Assembly (NCBI GenBank): GCA_047967505.1
Contig: CM106541.1
DNA: 64,000 nt
Strand: one strand, 5' to 3'
Source: Dipteris shenzhenensis
Taxonomy: Eukaryota; Polypodiophyta; Polypodiopsida; Gleicheniales
Part shown: one piece after another, positions 31,140 through 43,399 of the stretch
Numbering within the stretch: position 1 is the stretch's first letter
Layout of the letters: every line of letters begins with the position of its first letter
Notes under the pieces: generated by a model
Told to the model about the DNA's origin: nothing
The model's database searches: none
What the model saw: only the letters and a program-made list of their open reading frames with translations
Position numbers and translations under genes: made by a program

Positions 31140-33990
31140 ACAAAGTAGTTTTTTAAAGAGAGCAGTGGCAAAGCAATGTACACAGAAAGTAGTTTTAAAA
31201 GAGAAAGCAGTGGTAAAGCAATCATCACAAAGCACTGCTAAGCATTGACAAGCACACGTACAAAGCAGTGCTAAAGCAGTGAGACCATAAAGCACATGTA
31301 GAGCACTTGTGGATCTCACTGCTTTAGCACTGCTTTGTATGTGTGCTTGTCAATGCTTCGTAGTGACCAAGTAGACAGAAAGCAGTGCCAAAGCACTACC
31401 AAACCACTCACAAGCAGTGCTAAAGCACTACAAAAGCATTCACAAAAGCAAGCAGTGCCAAAGCACATGTAGAGTACTTTGCATATTCCATGTAAATGAG
31501 TCTAAAAATGCAAAGCAGTGACCAAGTAGTCACTTGAAAGTAGTGCCAAAGCACTACTAAACCAGTCACAAGCAGTGCAAAAGCACTCACAAAAGCAAGC
31601 AGTCACAAAGCAGTGCCAAAGCATACTGAAAGCAATGACTGTTTACATGGAAATCGGTTTGAAAAGAGAAAGTAGTGGCAAAGCAGTCTCACAAAGGGCA
31701 TTGTTAAGCATTGACAAGCACATGTACAAAGCAGTGCTAAAGCAACAAGACCCACAAAGCACATGTAGAGTCTAATATGCCATGTAAAGCAATCTAAAAA
31801 TGCAAAGCAATGACCAAGGAGTTAGAAAACAGTGCCAAAGCACTACCAAACCACTCTCAAGTAGTGCAAAAGCACCGCAAAAGCAAGCAGTCACAAAGCA
31901 ATGCCAAAGCATATTGAAAGCAACGACTGTTTACATGGAAAGTAGTTTTAAAAGAGAAAGCAGTGGTAAAGCATTTAAAAAGCACAACTCAGCATTGACA
32001 AGCACACATACAAAGCAGTGCTAAAGCAAGGAGACCCATAAAGCACATGTAGAGTACTTTGCATATGCCATGTAAAGCAGTCTAAAAATGCAAAAGTAGT
32101 GACCAAGCAGCCAAAAAGCAGTGCCAAAGCACTACCAAACCACTCACAAGTAGTGAAAAGTACTCACAAAAGACAACAGTCACAAAATAGTGCCAAAGCA
32201 TACTGAAAGCAATGACTGTTTACATGGAAAGCATTTTTAACAGAGAAAGCAGTGGTAAAGCAGTCACAAAGCACTACTAAGCATTGACAAGCACACATAC
32301 AAAGCAGTGAGACCCACAAAGCACATGTAGAGTACTTTGCATATTCCATGTAAAGCAGTCTAAAAATGCAAGGCAATGACCAAGCAATCAGAAAGCAGTG
32401 CCAAAGCACTACCAAACCACTCACAAGCATCACAAAAGCACTGCAAATGCAAGCACTCACAAAGTAGTGCCAAAGCATGCTAAAAGCAATGAATGTTTAG
32501 ATGGAAAGTAGTTTTAAAAGAGAAAGTAGTGGTAAAGCAGTCACAAAGCACTGCTAAGCATCGACAAGCACACATACAAAGTATTGCTAAAGCAGTGAGA
32601 CCCACAAAGCACATGTAGAGTACTTTGCATATTCCATGTAAAGCAGTCTAAAAATGCAAAGCAGTGACCAAGCAATCACAAAGCAGTGCCAAAACACTAC
32701 CAAACCACTCACAAGCAGTGCTAAAGCGCTCACAAAAGTAAGCAATCACAAAGTAGTGCCAAAGAAATCTGAAAGCAATGATTGTTTACCGTTTTAAAAG
32801 AGAAAGTAGTTGCAAAGTAGTCACAAAGCACTCCTAAGCATTGACAAGCACACATACAAAGAAGTACTAAAGCAGTGAGACCCACAAAGCACATGTAGAG
32901 TACTTTGCATATGCCATGCAAAGCAGTCTAAAAATGCAAAGCAGTGACCAAGGAGTCAGAAAATAGTGCCAAAGCACTACCAAACCACTCACAAGCAGTG
33001 CAAAAGCAAGCAGTCACAAAGCAATGCCAAAGCATATTAAAAGCAATGACTATTTACATGGAAAGTAGTTTTAAAAGAGAAAGCAGTGGTAAAGTAGTCA
33101 CAAAGCACTACTAAGCATTGAAAAGCACACATACAAAACAGTGCTAAAGCAGTGAGACCCATAAAGCACATGTAGAGTACTTTGCATATGCCATGTAAAG
33201 CAGTCTAAGAATGCAAAACAGTGACCAAGCAGTCAGAAAGCAGTGCCAAAGCACTAGCAAACCACTCACAAGCAGTGCAAAAGCACTCACAAAAGACAGG
33301 AGTGCCAAAGCATACTGAAAGCAATGACCGTTTACATGGAAAGTAGTTTTAATAGAGAAAGTAGCGGTAAAGTAGTCACAAAGCACTGCTAAGCATTGAC
33401 AAGCACACATACAAAGCAGTGCTAAAGCAGTGAGACCCACAAAGCACATGTAGAGTACTTTGCATATGCCATGTAAAGCAGTCTAAAAATGCAAAGCAGT
33501 GACCAAGCAGTCAGAAAGCAGTGCCAAAGCACTACCAAACCACTCACAAGCACTGCAAAAGCAAGCACTCACAAAGCAGCGCCAAAGCATACTGAAAGCA
33601 ATGACTGTTTAGATGGAAAGTAGTTTTAAAAGAGAAAGTAGTGGTAAAGCAATCACAAAGCACTGCTAAGCATTGACAAGCACAGATACAAAGTATTGCT
33701 AAAGCACTGAGACCCACAAAGTACATGTAGAGTACTTCGCATATTCCATGTAAAGCAGTCTAAAAATGCAAAGTAGTGACCAAGCAATCAGAAAGCAGTG
33801 CCAAAGCACTACCAAACCATCACAAGCAGTGCTAAAGCATTGCAAAAGCACTCACAAAAGCAAGCAGTCATAAAGTAGTGCCAAAGAAATTTGAAAGCAA
33901 TGATTGTTTATAGGAAATCAGTTTTAATAGACAAAGCAGTGGGGTAAAGTAGTCACAAAGCATTGACAAACCACTCAAAAGCATAGAAAT

Positions 33991-34459
33991 AGAAAAATAG
34001 AAAGTAGTGGGCAACTAGTCACAAAGCAAATATGCAATACATAAAAGCCAAACAAAACAGGGAGTGATGCATACCAATTGATGAGCCTAAAACCATCGAT
34101 TTTGTTGCTGTGGGGTTTTTTCCAAGCAACCCTCCACCCTACAATGTGTGTCTTCCAAACATAGATTTGCAAAACAAAATTGGTGGTAAGGATGGCCACA
34201 CACAAGCACACACACCACAATAAATTCTTTTCTGTCAATAGTAAAGCCACATCTGCCACAGGGCTATGCAATCGTAAGACACATTGAACCCTCATCTTTT
34301 GTACTAGCAATTGTTGGTGGGGATGGGAAAATACAAAGAGGCTGATTGGAATGGACTCTTTCCATCATTTTTTTGGCAAAATAACATTATTGCTACCTCG
34401 TGTGAAAGACAGCAAACTTTTCACTTAATTGCGCTTGCATGTCAAAACAAAAAAAAAAA
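33991..34459. other. Unassigned DNA
   Basis: A 111-codon open frame lies on the minus strand (33975-34310), but it overlaps the end of the satellite array and has no recognisable motif. Nothing else is seen. Confidence 0.3.
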
Positions 34460-35372
34460 CTGAACTTAGCTAAACACAATGGACTGTGGAAACATCACAA
34501 GAAAACTTAAGGACTGACGCAAAGTGTATGATAAATTTTATAGTCTTACCTCCAAATCAGGTATGCTCTCCTCAAAATTTGGGGCTTCTACTTTGAATCC
34601 CAGGATCTCCAATGTGTCCGTGAATGAGGCAATGTCTGTCTGTAGTTTCTTGAAATGCTCTGGGTCAATTGAAGGAGCTAGAACTGATATTTCATTTTGT
34701 GCTGCTTGGAGCTTTGTCCTCAATGTATGTACTGTTGTCGGCAATTTCTCTTGGCATAGCCTGTCTTTCTTGGCCTTATCTATTGCATTTACAGCTACGT
34801 CCACCTCTTCACTTGCCTGGTCAAGTCTCATCTTCGCAGCATGTAACATTTTTTAACCGTTGACCAGCTCGGGCATTGTGTAGTTTATAGACGGTGTGCC
34901 ACAGCCATGTGAGATTTGGGCAGACGAAGACCGTGGCCCGTGAGAAATAGAGTGTTGCCCACAATTCCCCCTCCCTATATCTCAAGACACTTTTGACATC
35001 TTCCTCCATTGCTATTTTGGAGGGGTCAGCTGACAAATTATTCTTTTTTGGAATCGTTCAATTTTTCATTGGAGCTTACCTTGTTGTTGGAATGTACAAA
35101 CCATGCTTTCAGCGAATTCAGCCAGGTTGACAGTAAAATGATCCTTTGTAGGGGAATTTTTTGTAGCCTTGCAATGCTCAAGGGCAAAACCTCGAGAAAA
35201 TGCAATCCCAAACTGCATATTGGGGGGTGCCTCCTGGTAAACCCGAAAGTGAAGATCTAGAGCCTCCTATAGAAGGTTCGGGTCTTGAATACTTTTGACC
35301 TTCACCCTGTAGTCCTTTAACTTTCATGGCTGACTGAACACAGTGAGCCATTCTGTTATACTTGGACTTTCA
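34460..35372 (-). pseudogene. Intron-containing fragment of an unrecognised host-type gene
   Basis: The minus strand carries a coherent coding reading from about 35372: WLTVFSQP, then APPNMQFGIAFSRGFALEHC and FTVNLAEFAESMVCTFQQQ. A good splice donor (AG|GTAAGC, about 35085) follows, with an acceptor (TTTGTCAG, about 35035). The reading resumes as ADPSKIAMEEDVKSVLRYRE and runs through NLTWLWHTVYKLHNARAG into a coiled-coil-like part (MRLDQASEEVDVAVNAID ... LRTKLQAAQNEIS). It ends at another donor (GAG|GTAAGAC, about 34547). Two in-frame stops before the first intron and a one-base slip in an A run near 34853 break it. I do not recognise the family. The small intron and donor sites argue for genomic, not processed, origin. 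Confidence 0.5.
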
Positions 35373-36800
35373 TTCTCTTGAAGAAAATGTTTTCTATTGA
35401 TAGTGCAAATCAACGATCCATGTTAACAAGCTCCCAAGAAGCAATGTCTTGGTATGAAGTACACATGGGAATGTTGTAGTTTCGCTCATGGCCATAGAAT
35501 AGTTGTGGGTATGCTAGCTCCTCGCAAAATTTGTCTTTTAAAATGCTTAATGGGGCAAAGCACTTGAACGGAGCTACAACGATTGTTTGATCTTCGAAGT
35601 CAACAACTTGTTGGCTAGTATATATTCCATGGACCAAAGTGTTTGTGTCCAAGAAGTCATTCTCTTGAGCTTCAATGTTTTCTTATTCATTGTCTTGATG
35701 CTCTTTTTATTTTATCTAGTAGAATTTTATATGGTTTTTCCACAACGAGTTTAATTTCACTTTATATTATTTGTATAGTGGAGATTCCAAACAATAGCTC
35801 TGATAGGGCTAGCATTGTGGTGGTTGGTCGCACTATACCACTCATGTAGCTAGGCTTTATGCAAGATTTCATTTGATTGCAAGAGCTATTGTGTCATGTT
35901 GGTCTAAGAATCTTGGCAACACTTGTTGTGCTCTATCAACATCTAGCAAAACATTGACGATGCTTCCATGTAACCCATATTGTCCTTCATAATTTAGTTC
36001 TCGGATTTGAGTGAAACGTATACATATTGAGATCAAGCATGCCTCAATGTCATTTAGTTTGTTGGTGAAGGGTTTTTGTCAACCATTCTCATGCTCTTTA
36101 AAGACAACAAAGGCATTTTTTGATTCTTAACATGTTTGTAACATTGAGAACATATCATGTTTTTTGATGGATGCAAGTTTGTTGCATTTATTCCATTTGC
36201 TTGAAGAAATATTGCCATGTGTGTTTATATTTTTCATGTTGGAGAAAAATTGCAACAATCCACAACAAGCACATTGGAAACATGGAGTGTTCAATTTTTT
36301 TTTCTCATATTGTTCTATAAAACACACATCATTTCTTTTTCTTTTGCCTATGATGGTAGGCTTATTTTGTGTTGGTAATTCATTTCCTTGTCTTATGTTG
36401 AGAAAGGTAGATGATGTTTGGAATTGTGGGTTAGTATGGTTTCCAAGAGAACTTGGAAGTAGCACAATTCTTCTAAGCTTGTAGATTTTGTTCAATGTGC
36501 TTTTTGAATGTGTAATTGTTTTCAGGGGCAAGGTTAATGAAGATGGTTGCTATGGCCTTGGCTGGTTCTTTGGGGTCTTGTAGCACTAGTTGATCCAACT
36601 TTGTTTCATCTTCTTGCATCCATTTTAAGTGTGTGCACTTTCTATTCAATCGAACAAGTGAGATGATCGTGCAAATTGCATTTGATTCATTTAACAAAAG
36701 TGTATGCACAATACCATTCTTCGTTTGTCCTATAGTTGCTTTATTGGAGAGTGTCTTGCCATTGAAGCAAAGCAAAGTGAATGTTGTGCCCAAAGTGTTG
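35373..36800 (-). pseudogene. Helitron Rep-helicase N-terminal remnant
   Basis: Helitrons are rolling-circle transposons whose large protein starts with a Cys-rich segment and a conserved linker before the Rep domain. The minus strand here shows, in order, TPCFQCACCGLLQFF (about 36275), then LNDIEACLISICIRFTQIRE followed by GQYGLHGSIVNVLLDVD (about 36080-35970), then FAPLSILKDKFCEELAYPQL (about 35560), TSYQDIASWELVNMDR (about 35430) and ENIFFKRMKVQV (about 35385). This order and wording match the region before Rep in plant and animal Helitrons (DUF6570-like and following). Rep's HxH/tyrosine site and the helicase are absent. Frameshifts and stops separate the blocks. Confidence 0.65.
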
Positions 36801-38680
36801 TGGAAACATTCAAGGATTTCTACAACTATTGCACAAGAAGTTGAAGAAGTCTAAACCAAGTTTTGCACCATGTGAACATTCAACATATCGTTGATGGATA
36901 CTCCAAAGAGGATGTGCCATGGATTGCTGGTTTAGATATGATTTTTGGAACAAGATGTATATCAATTGTTTGTATGTAAGAGGTTGAAATATATGTAGAA
37001 GGCATAAAAGTGCATTTGTATTCATTAGATTCTTGTCCACAAATGCCAAATCATAAGCTAAAGATTTGCTTTGTAGTAGTGCGTCCAACTCCATTGTTCG
37101 TTAATTGAGGGTCCAACCAACAAATTATTTGAGTTCAGCCAACATACCATTCTCACTTGTAACCTCCCATACTTAGCAAGTAACTTAACCTATGAGGTAC
37201 ACATTGGGATAGTTGTGTTATGGTCAATGACACTAATGAATTACCACCACCTACAAAATTCTCCTTGGTGGGCACAAGGGCTTTAGCATTGGATGGAAAG
37301 TTATGGGGTGGTGGTTGTGAATTGTTATTGTCATTAGGCCCATTATAAGAATTGTCTTCGTCATCATTTTGTTTGGAGAGGATATGCTTGCTAGCTGAAA
37401 ATGGAAAAATAAAATAAAGTAAGTTTCATATTGCATACTATGTCATCTTTAGGTATGATTTATATAATTTATTATCATACTTTTGAAATTTCTAAAGTTA
37501 TTTTTTGTTTAATCATAATTAAGAAATTTGAAAATTTCAACTTTTCATGAATTAAAAGCATAAGATTCAACTACCACATAGAAAAGATAACTTTCACATA
37601 ATATAATATCTTAAAATTATTAATATCACAACAAAATTACTTTGCATATTAAAATTGGCCAAAGTCATAAGAAATTTTCTTATAATAGATTCTAGTTGAG
37701 AGTCTAGTTGAGTCTCAACCCCATTAAGAGAACAAAAACAATAATTAACTCTAATGCTACTCAATCAAATTCAATATTAATGATGTCAATCTCACCACTT
37801 TTTTTAGGGGAGGTGCATTTCATTGCACGTTTCGTACACTCATTATTACTTGAACGAACCACTCGTGCGCTAATTTTACACCTAAAATCAACATACTCTG
37901 GATATTTCTTTACGAGCTCCTTCACTGATTAAAAACAAAAAACAGCAAGAAAAAATTTAAAAAAATCTCCCACCAAACATGATATTAAGTATAGACAAAT
38001 GCTGCTACCTTGGGCATATGCTTCTTGTGCTACTTCTTGGAATGAACTTGTCAAGGAACATCTAGAAGTGGTTTTTTGATGGGAGACTCCTTCCACAAAT
38101 TTTCCTTTGGGGGCCTGATTGGGGATGTAATTGCAATTGGAGTTGACACCAAACTATGTGGAGATGGCCTATTTTAAAAAAAGAATAGGTAGAATTTGCA
38201 GGTATACCTACAATACATGCTTCAATGAGGAAACGTATAGAATCGGGCAATCAAAATAAAAGAAGCTTAAAATTTGAACTAATCATAGACCAAAGAAAGA
38301 AATCGTATGTTCAAAACAAATCATCGTAGAAAGTCTCAGTGCAAGTTGACATGCATTACAAACTGTATAACAAATTGAAATCTGTTTAGTAAACCTGGCC
38401 CCTAAAACCAAGATCTTACATTCATGATTTCTTGCATGCAAACTCACAAACATATAGATATACCAAACAGTTTCTTCTTTTTGCAATAAAAAATCTAGAA
38501 TGAAAACATGCGGAGAAAAAAAATATTCATGAGATCGAATCTCCCAGCCTGGAATGTGCAAACAGAATACAGACGTAGTGCAGTAAGAACCTTTTATAGC
38601 AAAATGCGTAGGTTAATGAAACAATATGAAAAGAAGTAAAAAAAGGTTAGTGCAGTTGCATGTAATAGAACTCAAAGGAT
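36801..38680. other. AT-rich unassigned DNA
   Basis: A 94-codon minus-strand frame at 36810-37094 lies just upstream of the Helitron remnant and may belong to it, but no motif confirms this. From 37440 to 38660 the sequence is AT-rich with no recognisable gene. Confidence 0.3.
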
Positions 38681-38689
38681 GTTGGGGAG

Positions 38690-39030
38690 TGGGAGAGAAG
38701 ATGGACATCATGGAGAAGAGTGTGGGAACCAAAGGGCAAAATGTTTCATTGAGTTGAGAGAAAGTCCTCTCTTTTATAGAATGGGAGAGAGGGTGTCCTG
38801 AATCAATGGCACCTCTCCTACTTCAAAGGAGGTAACTCCTAAATCATAGGAACTCCACAAGCATAGGTACCACCCCATGTGGGGGGGCCCTTGCATTACA
38901 TCATCACTTATGTCATGGCCTATGGCACTAAGTGTTCCTCTTCTACACACACACACACACACACAACCATATGACTGCTAGTGGATGTACACATGCACCT
39001 AGCAAGCCCTTGATCACACATATCCCAACA
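38690..39030 (-). mobile_element. Retrotransposon 3' LTR (minus-strand element)
   Basis: The right end is well defined: in element orientation the LTR starts TGTTGGGATATGTGTGATCA and is preceded by a purine tract. A TATA-like TCTATAAAAGAG lies on the minus strand near 38775. The left end is not identifiable, so 38690 is nominal. An AC microsatellite sits inside at 38945-38965. The LTR goes with the Copia gag remnant at 39530-40290 on the same strand. Confidence 0.6.
38945..38965. repeat. AC microsatellite
   Basis: About ten AC units lie inside the LTR-like sequence. Confidence 0.9.
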
Positions 39031-39046
39031 TACCCCCCCTCAAGGG
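39031..39046 (-). other. Polypurine tract
   Basis: The minus strand reads CCCTTGAGGGGGGTA directly before the TGTTGGG LTR start, as expected for second-strand priming. Confidence 0.7.
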
Positions 39047-39500
39047 TTTGCCTCTTGCTATGTTGAGGGTACATCTAGTCACATAGTTTCACAAGCCATC
39101 TCATGGTGGTCAAGGATAAATCTATGGCTAGGATCTCTTGCTAGCAAAGATGCCCAAGATTCAAGGTTTACAAAAATGGGATAGACCCCCCTGAATGGTT
39201 ATCTCCCTTGCATGTACAAGGAGTAATCTTAGGCCTTTTTGTGGACCCAGTTTCTCATGTCTGCAAGAGGTACCATGGAGGCAAACACATATCACATGGC
39301 CTATATCATATGGTGACCAGAGGTGATTTACAAAAGACTATAAGGACAAAACACATAACCATAACATTCTTTTTGGAGTACGACTCTAGGAAGAGAACCT
39401 CAAAATTGACCAAGTGATGATAAAAAGCTCAAAAGACAAAGTCTTTATCTTCTACCACAAACTTTGATTCTTCATTTGCTGATGGAGTTCTCTCTTCAAC
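39047..39500. other. Interior of the gag-only element
   Basis: No pol sequence is recognised between the gag remnant and the polypurine tract, so the enzyme-coding part of the element has been lost here. Confidence 0.45.
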
Positions 39501-39509
39501 CAGATTGCC

Positions 39510-40290
39510 ATATTTTTCTTCTTCTCATTGCAAAACTTCTCTGAATGATTGTTCTTGCCACAATAAGTGCAAGTATTGATCTTGTAGCAATATTTTTCAA
39601 GATGATTAGTCTTTCCACAATGCTTTCATGCCTTGTACTTGCCCTTTAATGTAAACTTTACTGCAAGTGCTTGTGTGTGCACTTCACCCATCTTGAAGTG
39701 TTCTTTCTCTCTTCCTCTTATAGATTACTGATGATGCCCTCTAGTGTAGGTTGGGGAAGATTCTTCAAGGTAGTCACAACATAATCATAGTCTTGAGGCA
39801 TACTCTTCAAGAGCACATCCATAGCATCATCTTCAATAGCTGGAGAGTTGATTGAGACCAATTGTGTCATAAGACTCCTCAAAGTATTAACATGAGTTGC
39901 ATTATTGTCTCCATCCATCTTAAGTTCAAAGAACTTAATTTTCAAATTCAACTTAGAAGTATGAGCGATAGCACCAAATAACACATCTAACTTATGCCCT
40001 GCCTCAGAAGGGGATTCCAAATCTAAATATGATGCACACAATCATTTCCCAAACCTAATGCAATAATTGCATAAGCTTTCTCTAGCCTTTTAGTATCTGC
40101 AGGTGTAATTGAAGAAGAGTCGCTTGCCTTTCCTTTACCTTTGGTTTGTGGTGGGTTCACCTTCTTGAGATGATTGATTCCCTGGCTTGACCAAGTCCCA
40201 CAAATTCTCTTTCATAAGCACACATTTGATTTTCATTTGCCAAGTGTGAAAACCTTGGCCATTGAACTTGTCTATCTTAAAGGTGGCCAT
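39510..40290 (-). pseudogene. Copia gag remnant without pol
   Basis: The reading starts at an ATG at 40290 (MATFKIDKFNGQGFHTWQMK), the usual start of plant Copia Gag, followed by NLWDLVKPGNQ. After a frameshift near 40135 it continues with KRLEKAYAIIALGLGNDCVH and, past a stop, GHKLDVLFGAIA, LRSLMTQLVSINSP and VVTTLKNLPQPTLEGI. Near 39510-39640 two zinc knuckles can be read, KHCGKTNHLEKYC and CTYCGKNNHSEKFC; the first cysteine codon of the first knuckle has become TGA. Only about 450 bp separates it from the polypurine tract, so the element has lost pol or never carried it. Confidence 0.8.
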
Positions 40291-41190
40291 GAGAGGGTCT
40301 TACCTTTATGTTTAGGCAATTTCTACTCTCTTACAAATGGCTTATGAGTCCCAAACATACAAGTGCATATTGCAAGCCATAAAATCAGAAAAACCTAAAC
40401 TTTTTGCATCAAAATAGTAATATGATTTATGACTTTTCCTTCACAAGTTTTGTTACCTTCCTATTGACATATCTAGGTGCTTATTTCTTCTTCTTTGCTT
40501 TCACATATGAAGCACTGGAAGATGAATAAGAGCTAGGCATTACTAACTAAGAATTTTCTATCAATAATTCATCTCCAAGCTTGAGCATCCAACAACCAAA
40601 AATGGACAAAATTATAGTGGAAAAATAGAGCAACTTGGAGGCCTTAATTCAAACACTATGAAGCATATTTGAGAGTGCTTTTAATGCACATTTGAAGATC
40701 TTATACAGAGATTGTCCACCTAGAAGGATTGCCCAAAAAACACGCAGAGTTGCTCATGAGAACAACGCCTTCTCCGATTGGGTCTTTTGCTTGTTTCTCC
40801 ACACTCCAACCTTGGGGTGCCAACTCAATATGTAATATGTTACTATCCGCATCCAAAATCTAGGGTATGGGAGGACAAGGTCCATATATAATATGCATGG
40901 ATCTCCTTTAAAAATTTCAAATATGTAAGGGAAAAACATGAAAATTTCATGGCTCCCAACCCTCAAAATATAAGGTATATACCTTGAAAATAATGCAATA
41001 TTTTAAGATTTGTACACATTTTTCATAATATGTAAGGCCCAAGGGGAGTCTCTTTTGGATGAGGGGGGGTAAAACAAAAAATACAGTAAAATATGAAAAC
41101 CCATCTCCTTTCAAATTAATGTAACTTTTTCATATGTTACCCAAATTTCAAGGTGTAAAGACATATTTGAAGCTCTTTTAGTATAGAACA
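40291..41190. other. Unassigned DNA
   Basis: The 5' LTR expected for the gag remnant should lie here, but no convincing primer site is seen. The phrase TTTCAAATTAATGTAACTTT near 41110 recurs twice at 43263-43345. Confidence 0.35.
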
Positions 41191-42537
41191 CAATCAAGAA
41201 AGAGGAAGTGGCATGAAGGGAGGGGTCGGGCCCCTGCAAAAAGGAACCAGTCCCATTCTGGAAAGGTGCAAGGAGGGCCGATCAGGGAGCTCAACAAGGA
41301 GTCCTTGAGATGTAATCTAAAGTAAAGGAGTCTTTGAGATTGTAATCTATGTAATCTGTGTGTAATATATTGAATTGTTAATCTTCTCCAGAGTTTACTT
41401 GGGCAATGTTTTCTCAGCTATATGACTAGATAGTGTCCTTTGATCCATGCCAGTGCAGTGATAATAATGAGATGAAAGATTGCAATTTGACAAGTAATGT
41501 GAACGAAATATTTTGATTAGATCACCAATGTGAGATTCAAAGATTTTGATTAGTGAACTAATGTGAGACAAAAGATTTTGATTAGACAACTAATGTGAGA
41601 CGAAAGATTTCAATTAGACAACTAACATCATGAGACTGAAGAATGAGAAGGTCGGGCTCAATGAACTCAAAGATTTTGATTACCAAACTAACATGAGACT
41701 GAATATTGAGAAGGTCGAGCTCAATGAACTCTCTCCCTATTTAAGTGCCGTGGAGATACAACTAAGAGCCCATTACGAAATCTAGCCCTAAAACTCTATA
41801 CACTGATCCACCTATTGTGAATATATGGCATCTCCAAATAACTTTGGAAAGCTATTGTTCTATCTAAAAACGATGTTGGATGGCATCCTCGTAGAAATAG
41901 ACCCAAAGAAGGAAGAAAATAGCTGCAAGGAGGACATGCTTTGGTTGTGGGTGTATTACTTGGAGTCGGCATAGACGGTGAATATTAATTTCCCTGGCTA
42001 TTGTTTTTCCTGCTCCTTTAAGGTACTTGTCAAGCTCATGATGTAGGTTTCTTTTGGCAAGACATGATAGAGTTGCAAAGATGCATAGAGCACAAAGACC
42101 AGGATGAAGAGGACCCCCACTGAAAAGAGGAGTTACTATGGGTGTATAAGTCGGCAGAGTCAAGCAGTCAGTGTGTAATCCAAGTGTGTGAAGAGGTCTA
42201 CCATTGTGCAGTAGACTGGCCTCAAGAGCTGGGAGATGCTTGCCATAGAGAGGCTGATAAGATAGTTGGGAGTTTGGAATTTCCTTAAAAAAGCAAAATG
42301 TCATTGTGTTTTGAAACAATAAAAATCTTGCAGACGTTTCTTGGACTTGTGGATATTCTCATGGTGCTCGTAATACTTGATTTTGTATCAACCTGCTTCC
42401 ATGTTAGTACTTAAATGTTTTAAGTAGCTTGGTGGTTGAAATCTGATGGTTAATGATAACTAGTTTAAAGGGCATTAGCATTGTGCAACAAATTTTAGGA
42501 TAGCACGACAGTAGTGTAGGGATAGCAAGGTAGTAGT
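41191..42537 (+). repeat. Direct repeat A (~1.35 kb)
   Basis: This block matches 47507-48788 in the same orientation from AATCAAGAAAGAGGAAG through TTTTAGGATAGCA. Differences are substitutions plus indels of up to about 25 bp. Inside it, from an ATG at 41829, runs a coding-like frame (NFGKLLFYLKTMLDGILVEI ... NSCKEDMLWLWVYYLESA) with in-frame stops. The two blocks could be diverged long terminal repeats of one large element or a segmental duplication; no primer site or TG...CA boundary was identified to decide. Confidence 0.85.
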
Positions 42538-42990
42538 GCAAGATTAATGCAAGATAAGTTATCGCTAGCATGGTGGTTGGTTGCACTAGGATATGAACAA
42601 CCACCAGTGTGGTGGTTTACTTCTATTATTACAATATGAATGGATTTGTATGCATTCATAATGGAAACCAGCATAGTGGCTATTGGGATATACTAAAAGC
42701 AAGCATGGGATGAAATCTGATGACTAACGAAACAATAAACAATCTAAAGGGCATTGTTTTAGTATAGCACTGTGCAACAAATTTTAGGATAGCACGACAG
42801 TAGTGTAGGGATAGCATGGTAGTAGTGCAGGATAAGTTATCGCCAGTGCGGTGGTTGGTTTGCACTAGGATATTAATAGCAACCAGCGTGGTGGTTTGCC
42901 TCTATTATTACAAGATCAATGGATTTGTAGGATGTGTGGATTCATTATGGGAAACCAACGTGGTGGTTGTTGTGATATACTAAAAACAAG
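42425..42990. repeat. Tandem duplication, ~281-bp unit
   Basis: AAAGGGCATT falls at 42467 and 42748, and both copies continue through GTGCAACAAATTTTAGGATA, the GATAGCA...GTAGTAGTGCA block and the CGCCAG/CGCTAGC...GGTGGTTGG block. It overlaps the end of direct repeat A. Confidence 0.85.
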
Positions 42991-43257
42991 CATGGGATTT
43001 ACTATTTGGGATTTACAAAAATAATCTAATAAAACCAGCATGGTGGTTGTTTGTGATATACTAAAAAGAAGCAGTCTCAAATACAAATTCCATTTTGTAG
43101 GACGAGTGGACATATTGTTTCCTTGCAATGAGACTACATACATTTTCTTAGTACTATGGTCAACGTTTGCTTGGGTGTAGCCAATTGTGCAACTATTTTT
43201 GGAGCCACGACAAGATGCACTACTGGGTGAATATTTGAATTTTACACGGACCCGTGC

Positions 43258-43395
43258 TCTCGTTTCAAATTAATGTAACTTTTTCATATGTTACCCAAAT
43301 TAATATGAAAACCCATCTCCTTTCAAATTAATGTAACTTTTTCATATATTACCCAAATTAACTTTTTCATGGGTTTTCAAATTAATATGAAAACC
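43258..43395. repeat. Short tandem repeats around TTCAAATTAATGTAACTT
   Basis: Two close copies of TTTCAAATTAATGTAACTTT followed by TTCATAT(G/A)TTACCCAAATT are separated by ATATGAAAACCCATCTCC. A third single copy lies near 41110. Confidence 0.85.
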
Positions 43396-43399
43396 CATA

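Larger units (their letters stand above)
30545..33990. repeat. Satellite-like tandem array, ~280-bp unit
   Basis: A unit of about 277-296 bp recurs about nine times between 31140 and 33990. The phrase ATGTAGAGTACTTTGCAT or a variant falls near 31471, 31767, 32051, 32329, 32617, 32897, 33174, 33451 and 33729. Each unit is built from short words such as CAAAGCAGTG, CAAAGCACT and CCACTCACAAGCAGTG, so there is a second, shorter level of repetition. A partial outlying block lies at 30545-30790, separated by the hairpin element. Minus-strand open frames recur in each unit, but unit length is not a multiple of three, so they are not a repeated protein. Confidence 0.92.

Noticed and set aside
31101-33726. 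Recurring minus-strand open frames with similar Cys/Leu-rich peptides
   Set aside because: They repeat because the DNA unit repeats. The unit is not a multiple of three, no frame runs through the array, and no coding motif is present.
30545-33990. CRISPR-like array
   Set aside because: The repeats are long, contiguous and degenerate with no unique spacers, in a plant nuclear context.
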